From the NCBI GenBank assembly GCA_012838955.1, contig DUOH01000060.1, forward strand, positions 59,303-123,302: 64,000 nucleotides of DNA, read 5' to 3'. Positions 1 to 8,158 of the stretch are shown here, piece by piece. Each line of letters opens with the position of its first letter. Position 1 is the stretch's first letter. The DNA comes from Bacillota bacterium. Its GTDB lineage: Bacteria; Bacillota; UBA4882; UBA10575. Position numbers and translations under genes: made by a program. The notes under the pieces were generated by a model, which was given only the letters and a program-made list of their open reading frames with translations, was not told the DNA's origin and searched no databases.

Positions 1-886
1 TGCCTAGAATGTTCTCCCCTAGTAGTCCATGGTTCCTAGCGGCTTGAATAGCGATCTTCAAACGATTCACCGCCAAAGGATACTCAGCCCGGACATAAAT
101 GTACCCCTCATCGGCACCGACCGCATAGCCGGCGATGGCCATTCCTTCCACAACCTTGTGGGGGTCTCCCTCCATCACACTGCGGTCCATGAAGGCGCCA
201 GGGTCTCCCTCGTCGCCGTTACAGATCACATACTTCTTGTCGCCCTTGGCGATCCTGGTAAACTCCCATTTTTGTCCGGTAGGAAAGCCTCCGCCTCCCC
301 GTCCGCGCAGGCCAGAAGCGATTACTTCCTGACAGACCTCTTCCGGTTTCATCTCGGTCAAGACCTTACCCAAAGCCTGATACCCGCCGTTGGCGATGTA
401 TTCCCGGATATCTTCGGGATCAATCACCCCACAGTGTCCTAAAGAGTTACGATTTTGGTGTTTATAGAAGGGGATGTTATGCTCCTCTTTGTATATCTCT
501 CCGGTGGTAGGATGATGGTACAAGAGTCGCTCTACCGGTTCCTTCCCATTAACTAACGCGTCCACGATCTCTTTGGCGTCTTCCGCTTTGACCCTGGTGT
601 ATAATACACCGGAGGGCTCAAGGCGCACCAAGGGCCCCATTTCACAAAAGCCATGGCATCCGCTTTTTACCACCGAAACTCCGGACTTGTTTTCCTCAAT
701 GATTAAATCCACAGTAACGTAGTCTCCGTAGCCTTCCACTTCTTTTTTTAAGGCTTCATACACTTCAAGGGAGCCATTTGCTACACAACCGGTTCCCGCG
801 CACACTAAAATTCTGGCTTTCTCGTTTTCAAAGGCCGCCTGCCATTTGTCCCTCAATTCACAAAGTTTTGTTTTAGAATCTATCAT
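1..886 (-). CDS. NADH-binding (NuoF/HydB-like) subunit of an NAD-linked [FeFe]-hydrogenase, partial
   Basis: The gene starts with ATG at 886, overlapping the upstream stop as ATGA, and runs off the left edge; 295 residues are visible of a family that is usually about 600. The N-terminal thioredoxin-like [2Fe-2S] domain has Cys29, Cys34, Cys77 and Cys81. The FMN/NADH-binding core follows, with GRGGGGFPTG at 195-204 and NGDEGDPGAF at 223-232. Subunits of this type oxidise NADH or NADPH and pass electrons through Fe-S centres to a hydrogenase, often by flavin-based bifurcation in the cytoplasm. The missing C-terminus should carry an SLBB domain, a 4Fe-4S site and, in bifurcating enzymes, ferredoxin modules. 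The catalytic HydA is not visible and may lie beyond the edge. Confidence 0.93.
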   Translation of the reverse strand, partial: MIDSKTKLCELRDKWQAAFENEKARILVCAGTGCVANGSLEVYEALKKEVEGYGDYVTVDLIIEENKSGVSVVKSGCHGFCEMGPLVRLEPSGVLYTRVKAEDAKEIVDALVNGKEPVERLLYHHPTTGEIYKEEHNIPFYKHQNRNSLGHCGVIDPEDIREYIANGGYQALGKVLTEMKPEEVCQEVIASGLRGRGGGGFPTGQKWEFTRIAKGDKKYVICNGDEGDPGAFMDRSVMEGDPHKVVEGMAIAGYAVGADEGYIYVRAEYPLAVNRLKIAIQAARNHGLLGENILG

Positions 887-1407
887 TTCTCTTCACCCTC
901 TTCCTCCAAGATCTGATCAATGATGATATTTATGGCCTCCGGAGTCATCTGCCCGTAAACTTTGTCATTAATCATGACTACCGGCGCCAGTCCACAGGCG
1001 CCTAGACAGGATACGGTCTCTACAGTAAACCTCATATCGTCTGTAGTATTCTTACCCTCCGCTAGCCCCACTCGCTCCCTGATCGCCTCGTTCACCGGAT
1101 TAGAACCGCGAACATGGCAAGCGGTTCCGTCGCAGATCTTAATCACATACTTTCCTTTGGGTTCCAAAGAAAACTGCGCATAAAAGGTGGCCACCCCAAA
1201 GACTGTAGCTGGGGATAATTCCATGGCCATGGCGATGTAAGTCAAAATTTCTTCCGGCAAATACCTGTACTCCTCCTGCACCTCTTGGAGGATATGGATT
1301 AACGCGGATTGTGACTTGCCATGGGCTTCAATGATCTCGTTTACCCGCGCAAACCTCCTCGTGGTCAAAGAATTCCGGGCTTCATTTTTTACATCCAACT
1401 CTGCCAT
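883..1407 (-). CDS. NuoE/HydC-like thioredoxin-fold [2Fe-2S] hydrogenase subunit
   Basis: This 174-residue protein has the normal NuoE length: a helical N-terminal half, then a thioredoxin-fold ferredoxin domain with cluster ligands Cys92, Cys97, Cys134 and Cys138 (Cx4C and Cx3C). It should shuttle electrons between the flavin subunit encoded directly downstream and the rest of a multimeric NAD-linked hydrogenase. The 4-base overlap with the NuoF-like gene implies translational coupling. The ATG at 1407 has an AAAGGAG site about 11 nt upstream. The 187-bp gap to the phosphatase gene shows no convincing terminator, so one operon with the sensory hydrogenase genes is likely. Confidence 0.93.
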   Translation of the reverse strand: MAELDVKNEARNSLTTRRFARVNEIIEAHGKSQSALIHILQEVQEEYRYLPEEILTYIAMAMELSPATVFGVATFYAQFSLEPKGKYVIKICDGTACHVRGSNPVNEAIRERVGLAEGKNTTDDMRFTVETVSCLGACGLAPVVMINDKVYGQMTPEAINIIIDQILEEEGEEK

Positions 1408-1594
1408 AATAAATCCAACTCCTTTCTTTACATTGAATAATCATATATGGTTTCAAAGGCTATCTCAGAATATGAGCGCGCTGATCAACATAATCCTCTA
1501 TCTTAGGTGGCAACCAGCCTTTACTGCCCGTCTCGGAAGATCATGATTCTCCACGGTACACTCGGAGAAACCTGGATCGACACGGACAAAACAA

Positions 1595-2767
1595 TTAGAA
1601 ATACTGTATCTCAACCTGTTTACCGCGTTGTCTTAACAGATCGGCAATCTCTCCTACCACCTGCATTTTCAAGGCTAAACTCATCGGGAGTTCAGGATTC
1701 TGATGCGCTGGATTGATCGCCCTCCCGACCAAGAATTTCACCTGGTCACTATCTAGTAAGAGCCTGGTTAGCATAGTGGCGGCGTTCTCTTGCTGAGGGG
1801 AGGGCAAATCCGCAGTCTGGATTGGTTCTGCTTTTAACAACTCCAAGGTTTTGCTTAAGGTAATAATCCCCTCGGTCACCAAGTCAATGCCCTTCAACCG
1901 CCCAGCCGGCGGCACCTCCGGGTTAATTTGGTCCAAATCAACCTCAATTTCTTCCCCGATGGCTCTGGCGACAATGGTACCTGTTGTTCCACCGCAAACT
2001 ACTTTTCTGCCCGGTTCTTCCATGATTAAACGCACAATAGTGGCATCGTCTTCTTTTTTTTGGGGCGGCCCCACCGCTACCGTTGTCCGCCGTAAAGGTC
2101 TCACCTTCAAGGTCAGCACTGTTGTATCATCTCCTGGTTTTCCCGCATATAATTGCTCACAAGCCTTCAACAACCAATTACTCACATCTTTCGCCTGGTT
2201 TTCCGAGTTAACCAGTTTCTGCAGATACCCGGCTACTTCAGGCCATTGCCAGCCTAAATTAAGCACCCCGCCGATCCCGGCGTGAATCACTCCGTCCGAA
2301 ACAGCAACTAATATATCACCAGGCGCTACTTGAAAACGGCTCTCCTTAATCTGGCGTCCACAGATTTCCGTAGTCTTCCACTGAATCTGCTGGATTTCAC
2401 TTTCACGTAGAAAAAAGACGGACGGATTATCGAATTCCACGATATATGCCTCGCCATTCTGAGTAATCTGTATAATGGTAAAGGTAGAATAAGCAAGATT
2501 CCTCTTCTGGCAAACCGGTAAGGTCTTACTGACCGTATCCACCACTTCTTCCAGTTCAGCGCCGTTCTCCAGCATGGTGGCGATGATCTTAGCCGTCATT
2601 TTTGAAAGAATATTGGCTTTCACTCCGCTACCTAAACCATCCGCCAAGACCGCCACCAGGACATGATCATCTGTCCTTACCACCTCCACGCTGTCGCCGC
2701 AAAGTTCTTCACCGAATTTGGAAAGACTAGCCCAGTCGGCCTCAATAAAAATCCTGGCTTTGCTCAT
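1595..2767 (-). CDS. SpoIIE-type PP2C protein phosphatase with an extra C-terminal domain
   Basis: Residues 1-230 form a SpoIIE/PP2C-type metal-dependent serine/threonine phosphatase domain: ADGLGSGVKA near 42-51, VAVSDGVIHAG near 154-164 and a GDDTTV motif near 217 supply the usual metal-binding acidic residues. Residues 230-390 form a further domain that I do not recognise, with a GGTTGTIVARAIGEE segment and a helical end. The start codon overlaps the stop of the HydS-like gene by one base (TAATG), so the two are coupled. PP2C genes beside PAS-type [FeFe]-hydrogenases are a known arrangement. Here the pair suggests that a hydrogen or redox signal controls protein dephosphorylation; the target is not visible. 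Confidence 0.85.
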   Translation of the reverse strand: MSKARIFIEADWASLSKFGEELCGDSVEVVRTDDHVLVAVLADGLGSGVKANILSKMTAKIIATMLENGAELEEVVDTVSKTLPVCQKRNLAYSTFTIIQITQNGEAYIVEFDNPSVFFLRESEIQQIQWKTTEICGRQIKESRFQVAPGDILVAVSDGVIHAGIGGVLNLGWQWPEVAGYLQKLVNSENQAKDVSNWLLKACEQLYAGKPGDDTTVLTLKVRPLRRTTVAVGPPQKKEDDATIVRLIMEEPGRKVVCGGTTGTIVARAIGEEIEVDLDQINPEVPPAGRLKGIDLVTEGIITLSKTLELLKAEPIQTADLPSPQQENAATMLTRLLLDSDQVKFLVGRAINPAHQNPELPMSLALKMQVVGEIADLLRQRGKQVEIQYF

Positions 2768-4506
2768 TACGTCTTCCCGTCCTCATTTTGGAATAACTTA
2801 ATCAACTTGGTCAGTAAGACTTTTGTCTCCGCTGTTGTCTCTCCTAATAATCCGGCGATCTCCTGGGCTACTCTCATCTGCTTATCTATTACTTCCTGCG
2901 CCTTTTCGAGAGTCTCTCCGGTCACCAAAGCCAGCCTTTCTCGCTGTTGTTTCTCTTCGGTCAGGTCGGCAAAGATCCCGATCAGGACATCCTCTTTTTT
3001 CACATAGAATATGGCTTGCCAGGCAATAATCCCATAGGAGGGAAAGGAGACCTCTCCAGTAACTATACCCTGCTCATTTAAGGCCACCTCAAAGTGCTTG
3101 GGGTTCATGATCGTCGACAGCTTCTGACCGAGCACTCTGTTTTGCCTGCATTGAAACATCTCCTCCGCTGCAGGGTTAACTTCAAGTATCTTTAGATCGG
3201 AATCCACCACAAAGATAGCGTTGGGGGTAAATTTTAAAACCAAGTTAGCCCTGGATTCGGCTCTAGCCCTCATAAACGGGATACACATATCAATCTCCGC
3301 CATATTGTTCAGCACGGCTACGGCCTTCTCCCGGCAGGAGTTATAACCGCACGCCCCACAATTCAATTCATCCTCCGGAGTGAACTTCCCGGTCTTGGCC
3401 AACACTTGTTTGATCTGGTCTTCACTGGGCGATATCCCTTGGTTCCCACAGTTCTGGTAGACCCGGTTTAATTTAGGTTCAATGTAACCGGTTGGTTTTA
3501 GATCCGTAATTGACGGAAAGGCGCTCTCCGTAAACCCCCGGGCCCTTAAGCGTTGGCCGGCATAACTAATTAACCTGTTCCGTCTAGCAAAGACCGGCGC
3601 CTCCCCGGCCATCCCCGGGCCCATGACGCATCCACCCCGGCAAGCCAAGAGCTCCACCAGCTTTAGGGAGTCTTTGATCTCGGCAAAACGGTTCAGAAAT
3701 TCGATGGTTTCTTCCAAACCATCGATCGTCACCACCTGGTCTGAAAGTAAATCAGTGCTGAGCATGGCGGAACGGGCCAAACCGCCGGGAGAGGCAAAGG
3801 CATGGGCGCTAATCGCTCTGTCTCCGTCAAAGATTTCTTCCTCCAAGACCGCCAAGTCAATGTGTTCTTCATCCAGCATCTCCTGTAATTCGGTAAAGGT
3901 GAGGACCGCGTCGATACCTGGGAGTTCTTCTTCGATCTCACCTTTTTTTGCGATACACGGGCCGATAAAAACTATTTTGGTCTCAGCCCCATACCGTTTC
4001 TTCATGATCCGGCCATGCGCCACCATTGGAGAAACAACCGGCGCCAAATAAGGCAGGAGTTGTGGGTAATAGACTTTGATTAAGTTGACAATAGCCGGAC
4101 AGCAACTGGTAAGCACCGGACCCTTCCCTGCTTTAACCAGCTTTTGATGGGCTAACGCCACCCACTCGGCGCCCTCGGCAGTCTCTTCCACATAAGCAAA
4201 TCCCAACTTCTTTAAAGCAGCAATAAAGCTGCCAACAGACTCACTACCGAAGGCAGCGACGAATGAAGGAGCGATACTTGCCCCCACCGGAAGACGCGAG
4301 GCCAAAAAATCCTTGACCACCGGGATGGCGCTCTCCACCTTTTTTGCATGCTGAGGGCAGATGGTCACACATTTCCCGTCGGCAATGCAACGTTCCTCGA
4401 CCACTTCCGCGTGACCGTCAGTTATCCTGATCGCCTTCACCGGACAAGAACGAACACACTTGTAACAATCTCTACAGCTCGCCTTGATGGTTGAGATCAG
4501 TCCTAT
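2767..4506 (-). CDS. PAS-domain (putatively sensory, HydS-like) [FeFe]-hydrogenase, probable ATA start
   Basis: From ATA at 4506 the protein has 579 residues. A ferredoxin-like N-terminus has Cys11, 14, 17 and 21, and a second site with Cys40, 46 and 50 where the usual second Cys is Asp43. The H-cluster domain has L1 TSCCP at 133-137, L2 with Cys184 and Glu190, and L3 ACRGGC with Cys289 and Cys293, so all four H-cluster cysteines and Cys135 are present. An extra 4Fe-4S motif (Cys383, 386, 391, 408), a PAS domain near 420-530 and a helical tail follow. This is the layout of sensory [FeFe]-hydrogenases rather than bulk catalytic ones. No ATG, GTG or TTG lies between the in-frame upstream stop and GTG at 4440, which would delete Cys11-Cys21. 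AAGGAGGGG ends 7 nt before the ATA. Confidence 0.88.
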   Translation of the reverse strand: MGLISTIKASCRDCYKCVRSCPVKAIRITDGHAEVVEERCIADGKCVTICPQHAKKVESAIPVVKDFLASRLPVGASIAPSFVAAFGSESVGSFIAALKKLGFAYVEETAEGAEWVALAHQKLVKAGKGPVLTSCCPAIVNLIKVYYPQLLPYLAPVVSPMVAHGRIMKKRYGAETKIVFIGPCIAKKGEIEEELPGIDAVLTFTELQEMLDEEHIDLAVLEEEIFDGDRAISAHAFASPGGLARSAMLSTDLLSDQVVTIDGLEETIEFLNRFAEIKDSLKLVELLACRGGCVMGPGMAGEAPVFARRNRLISYAGQRLRARGFTESAFPSITDLKPTGYIEPKLNRVYQNCGNQGISPSEDQIKQVLAKTGKFTPEDELNCGACGYNSCREKAVAVLNNMAEIDMCIPFMRARAESRANLVLKFTPNAIFVVDSDLKILEVNPAAEEMFQCRQNRVLGQKLSTIMNPKHFEVALNEQGIVTGEVSFPSYGIIAWQAIFYVKKEDVLIGIFADLTEEKQQRERLALVTGETLEKAQEVIDKQMRVAQEIAGLLGETTAETKVLLTKLIKLFQNEDGKT

Positions 4507-4513
4507 GTCCCTT

Positions 4514-4522
4514 CCCCTCCTT
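4514..4522 (-). promoter_or_regulatory. Strong ribosome binding site that selects an ATA start
   Basis: The minus strand reads AAGGAGGGG followed by 7 nt and then ATA at 4506. This near-perfect Shine-Dalgarno site is what supports ATA as the start of the HydS-like gene; CTG two codons later is the only other nearby near-cognate option. Confidence 0.7.
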
Positions 4523-4644
4523 CCGCTCCCGCGCGCGTCAACTCGTCACCAAAGTTCATTGGGAGAAAACCGGATCTTCTATTTATTCATTTCGTGTCAT
4601 TCTTTCTACTACTTTCCCGTCCACCGCCGGGTTCAAGCCCTCCT

Positions 4645-4650
4645 ATTATA
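4645..4650 (-). promoter_or_regulatory. Possible -10 box in the gap before the HydS-like gene
   Basis: A perfect TATAAT lies on the minus strand in the 183-bp gap between the ferredoxin gene and the HydS-like gene. No good -35 hexamer is visible at the normal distance, so a separate promoter for hydrogenase and phosphatase is only a possibility. Confidence 0.25.
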
Positions 4651-4689
4651 AAGTTCTTTCATTAAATTAAGGATATAATTATCTTAAGA

Positions 4690-4935
4690 TTAGATGAAAA
4701 TCATGACATGCTCCTTAAAAAATTCTTCCGTATTTTCTTTCGTCAACGAAGTATATACTTTTTCATTCCAGAGGACACTCACTCCGTCCTGGCACTTACC
4801 CAAACAGAAGCATGCCTTCAATTCAATTTGGTCACTGAGGGAGTATTCTTCCAGTAAGCGCTTGAGTTCATTGATCACCTCATATGCCCCTTTCAGGTGG
4901 CACGAACTCCCAACACACACCGAAATGGAATGCAT
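4690..4935 (-). CDS. Thioredoxin-like [2Fe-2S] ferredoxin
   Basis: The ATG at 4935 follows a GGAGG-rich site, giving 81 residues; the open frame extends upstream but without similarity to the family. Ligand candidates are Cys7, Cys12, Cys44 and Cys48, the Cx4C/Cx3C pattern of thioredoxin-fold [2Fe-2S] proteins related to NuoE C-termini. It is the first gene after the second Rex operator and comes before the HydS-like gene. It probably acts as a small electron carrier or redox relay for the hydrogenase system. The exact partner cannot be read from sequence. Confidence 0.85.
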   Translation of the reverse strand: MHSISVCVGSSCHLKGAYEVINELKRLLEEYSLSDQIELKACFCLGKCQDGVSVLWNEKVYTSLTKENTEEFFKEHVMIFI

Positions 4936-5104
4936 TTCTTCTCCCCCTCCACTCACTTTCCCAAGACTTCCTACTAAGACCGTGTCGCCCAGCAAAAGCA
5001 GCAGGCGCCCTAAAAGGCAGGACATTGTAGTAAGACACATACCAAGATACCGCGGCCGGTAACTCCGATGAAAATAGCCGGGTAATGAAGTATGATTCTC
5101 TCGC

Positions 5105-5122
5105 TCGTGAATACCTTCACAA
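5105..5122 (-). promoter_or_regulatory. Candidate Rex operator ahead of the hydrogenase operon
   Basis: The minus strand reads TTGTGAAGGTATTCACGA, that is TTGTGAA-N4-TTCACGA, one mismatch from the TTGTGAA-N4-TTCACAA consensus of Gram-positive Rex proteins. It lies just after rex and before the ferredoxin gene. This suggests that Rex represses the hydrogenase genes when NADH/NAD is low. Core promoter boxes next to it are not clear. Confidence 0.75.
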
Positions 5123-5137
5123 ATCTCTACACAAAGC

Positions 5138-5785
5138 CTACCTCATCTTTCCCAGTCTTCTGCTTAACAAATGCGAAAGCGTCAATACCCCGACCACTAA
5201 GTCTTCGTATTGAACAATTACATTTTCGGGTGTCTCCAGACGGACTGGGGCAAAGTTCCAAATCCCTTGGATCCCGGCCTCCACAATCAGATCAGTCACT
5301 TCCTGTGCAGCCTGAGCCGGTACAGTAAGGGCGGCGATCTCCAATCCCAACTCTTTCTTCTTCTCCGTCAGCTCCGATAGGTGGCAAATCGAAAGCTCCC
5401 CTACTTTCCAGCCGATCTTCGCCTCATCAATATCGAACAGAGCGGCAACATTAATCCCATGTTGCTGGAGACCGGGGTACCGGGCTAAAGCAGTACCTAG
5501 CTTACCCAGACCAACGATGGCCATCTGCCAATTCTGGGAGACACCCAGAATAGCTTTGATCTTTCCCAGAAGATAGGCAACATCATACCCGGTTCCGCGG
5601 ATGCCCTGTCCGCCAAAGTAAGAAAGATCCTTTCGCAGCTGGCTTGAGGTAATTCCCAGCTTCATCGCCATCTCTTCAGAGGATACAAACTGGATATTGA
5701 GGTGATGTAATCCGTTAAGCACGCGCAAATATAACGGTAATCTTCCAAGAGTGGCTTTGGGGATAATCACCAGATCATCGCACAT
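5138..5785 (-). CDS. rex: Redox-sensing transcriptional repressor Rex
   Basis: The protein has 215 residues from ATG at 5785, which has AAGGTGG 5 nt upstream; the GTG at 5794 lacks a spaced site. An N-terminal winged helix (SSEEMAMKLGITSSQLRKDL region, then the FGGQGIRGTGY wing) is followed by a Rossmann domain with VGLGKLGTAL for NADH binding and a C-terminal swapped helix. Rex binds DNA when NAD is high and releases it as NADH rises, controlling fermentative and hydrogenase genes. Operators are present in its own promoter and before the adjacent hydrogenase genes, so self-repression and local control are both likely. Confidence 0.97.
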   Translation of the reverse strand: MCDDLVIIPKATLGRLPLYLRVLNGLHHLNIQFVSSEEMAMKLGITSSQLRKDLSYFGGQGIRGTGYDVAYLLGKIKAILGVSQNWQMAIVGLGKLGTALARYPGLQQHGINVAALFDIDEAKIGWKVGELSICHLSELTEKKKELGLEIAALTVPAQAAQEVTDLIVEAGIQGIWNFAPVRLETPENVIVQYEDLVVGVLTLSHLLSRRLGKMR

Positions 5786-5801
5786 ATTAACCACCTTATG
5801 A

Positions 5802-5819
5802 TTGTGATAAATTTCACAA
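5802..5819 (-). promoter_or_regulatory. Rex operator in the rex promoter
   Basis: The palindrome TTGTGATAAATTTCACAA has perfect 6-bp outer arms (TTGTGA-N6-TCACAA). It begins 4 bp downstream of the rex -10 box, so bound Rex would cover the transcription start. Confidence 0.85.
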
Positions 5820-5823
5820 GTCT

Positions 5824-5852
5824 ATTATAACTGATCATCATTCACTTGCCAA
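5824..5852 (-). promoter_or_regulatory. rex promoter (sigma-A type)
   Basis: The minus strand has TTGGCA (5847-5852), a 17-bp spacer and a perfect TATAAT (5824-5829), directly upstream of the Rex operator. Confidence 0.85.
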
Positions 5853-6014
5853 GTGACATCTTCAATTATTTGCATACCCTTTGATCCACCTTTGACGCCC
5901 ATCCCTCTCTCCATTCTCTTATACTGCTCTTAACCCCCGGCGCAAGAAGGAACTGCCGTGGCAGAAGCATGAACCCGGAAGATAAACAAGGAAACTCCAC
6001 CAACTTCAAATAAT

Positions 6015-6053
6015 AAAAAGGTTGCCCTGATTATTGATAGGACAACCTTTTGT
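6015..6053 (-). terminator. Terminator after the Val-Asp-Phe tRNA unit
   Basis: A hairpin with AAAAGGTTG/CAACCTTTT arms lies just after tRNA-Phe. Both strands have T-rich tails, so it may work in both directions. Confidence 0.75.
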
Positions 6054-6071
6054 TTGTTTTAGATATAAAAA

Positions 6072-6147
6072 TGGTGCCAAGGGACGGAATCGAACCGCCG
6101 ACACGGGGATTTTCAGTCCCCTGCTCTACCGACTGAGCTACCTTGGC
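6072..6147 (-). tRNA. tRNA-Phe (GAA)
   Basis: The 76-nt cloverleaf has acceptor GCCAAGG/CCTTGGC, anticodon GAA, a GGTTCGATTCC T-arm and an encoded CCA. It is the last gene of the Val-Asp-Phe unit. Confidence 0.97.
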
Positions 6148-6165
6148 ACAAAACTTTGGGAAAAA

Positions 6166-6242
6166 TGGCGGAGCCGACGAGACTCGAACTCGCGATCTCC
6201 AGCGTGACAGGCTGGCATGTTAACCGGCTACACCACGGCTCC
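6166..6242 (-). tRNA. tRNA-Asp (GTC)
   Basis: The 77-nt cloverleaf has acceptor GGAGCCG/CGGCTCC, anticodon GTC in loop CTGTCAC, and an encoded CCA. Confidence 0.97.
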
Positions 6243-6246
6243 ATTA

Positions 6247-6323
6247 TGGTGGTCGCGACTGGACTCGAACCAGTGGCCTCTGCGATGTGAACGCAGCGCT
6301 CTAACCAACTGAGCCACGCGACC
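6247..6323 (-). tRNA. tRNA-Val (CAC)
   Basis: The 77-nt cloverleaf has acceptor GGTCGCG/CGCGACC, loop TTCACAT and an encoded CCA. The anticodon CAC reads only GTG, so another Val tRNA must exist elsewhere. Confidence 0.95.
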
Positions 6324-6342
6324 GAATCAAGAAGCAAGTTTA

Positions 6343-6371
6343 ATTATAACACTTATCTTGATCCAAGTCAA
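6343..6371 (-). promoter_or_regulatory. Promoter of the tRNA Val-Asp-Phe unit
   Basis: The minus strand has TTGACT (6366-6371), a 17-bp spacer and TATAAT (6343-6348), 20 bp upstream of tRNA-Val. Confidence 0.88.
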
Positions 6372-6384
6372 CCTCTATTCTGGG

Positions 6385-6412
6385 TAAAAAACCTGCCGGG
6401 TTAAACGGCAGG
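6385..6412 (-). terminator. Terminator of the tRNA Lys-Glu unit
   Basis: The minus strand has a CCTGCC/GGCAGG stem with a 9-nt loop followed by TTTTTTA. It separates tRNA-Glu from the next promoter. Confidence 0.85.
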
Positions 6413-6423
6413 AGTATAAACTT

Positions 6424-6499
6424 TGGTAGTCCCAAGGGGATTCGAACCCCTGCCGCCGCCGTGAAAGGGCGGTGTCCTAAACCCCTAGACGATGGGACC
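6424..6499 (-). tRNA. tRNA-Glu (TTC)
   Basis: The 76-nt cloverleaf has anticodon TTC in loop CTTTCAC, an encoded CCA and a first acceptor pair read as G-U. Confidence 0.96.
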
Positions 6500-6506
6500 A
6501 TTTTGT

Positions 6507-6582
6507 TGGTGGGTCATCGGCGATTCGAACGCCGGACGCCCTGATTAAAAGTCAGGTGCTCTGCCTACTGAGCTAATGACCC
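6507..6582 (-). tRNA. tRNA-Lys (TTT)
   Basis: The 76-nt cloverleaf has acceptor GGGTCAT/ATGACCC, loop CTTTTAA with anticodon TTT, and an encoded CCA. It is the first gene of the Lys-Glu unit. Confidence 0.97.
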
Positions 6583-6617
6583 TCTTGCTGCGCTTTAGTT
6601 TTTGCGACAGCTTCTAT

Positions 6618-6646
6618 ATGATACAACATTTTTTTATACATGTCAA
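6618..6646 (-). promoter_or_regulatory. Promoter of the tRNA Lys-Glu unit
   Basis: The minus strand has a perfect TTGACA (6641-6646), a 17-bp spacer and TATCAT (6618-6623), about 35 bp before tRNA-Lys. Confidence 0.88.
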
Positions 6647-6738
6647 CAAATTTTATGCTGAAATTTTATCTTCTCTAATTAAAATGTCTGTTAAAGAAGG
6701 CATTACAACAATTACATCGCCTTTCACAGATGCTCTCA

Positions 6739-8133
<1,395 letters not shown>

Positions 8134-8158
8134 TTATATTTATAGGAGCTGACCGGAG

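Noticed and set aside
29..442. Plus-strand open frames over the NuoF-like gene and many similar ones elsewhere
   Set aside because: They are antisense to clearly conserved genes and lack ribosome sites or domain similarity.
1408..1594. Possible promoter between the NuoE-like and phosphatase genes
   Set aside because: AT-rich segments exist but no -35/-10 pair with correct spacing was found.
4440..4440. GTG 4440 as the start of the HydS-like gene
   Set aside because: It removes the first 4Fe-4S motif that is clearly encoded upstream in the same frame and has no spaced ribosome site.
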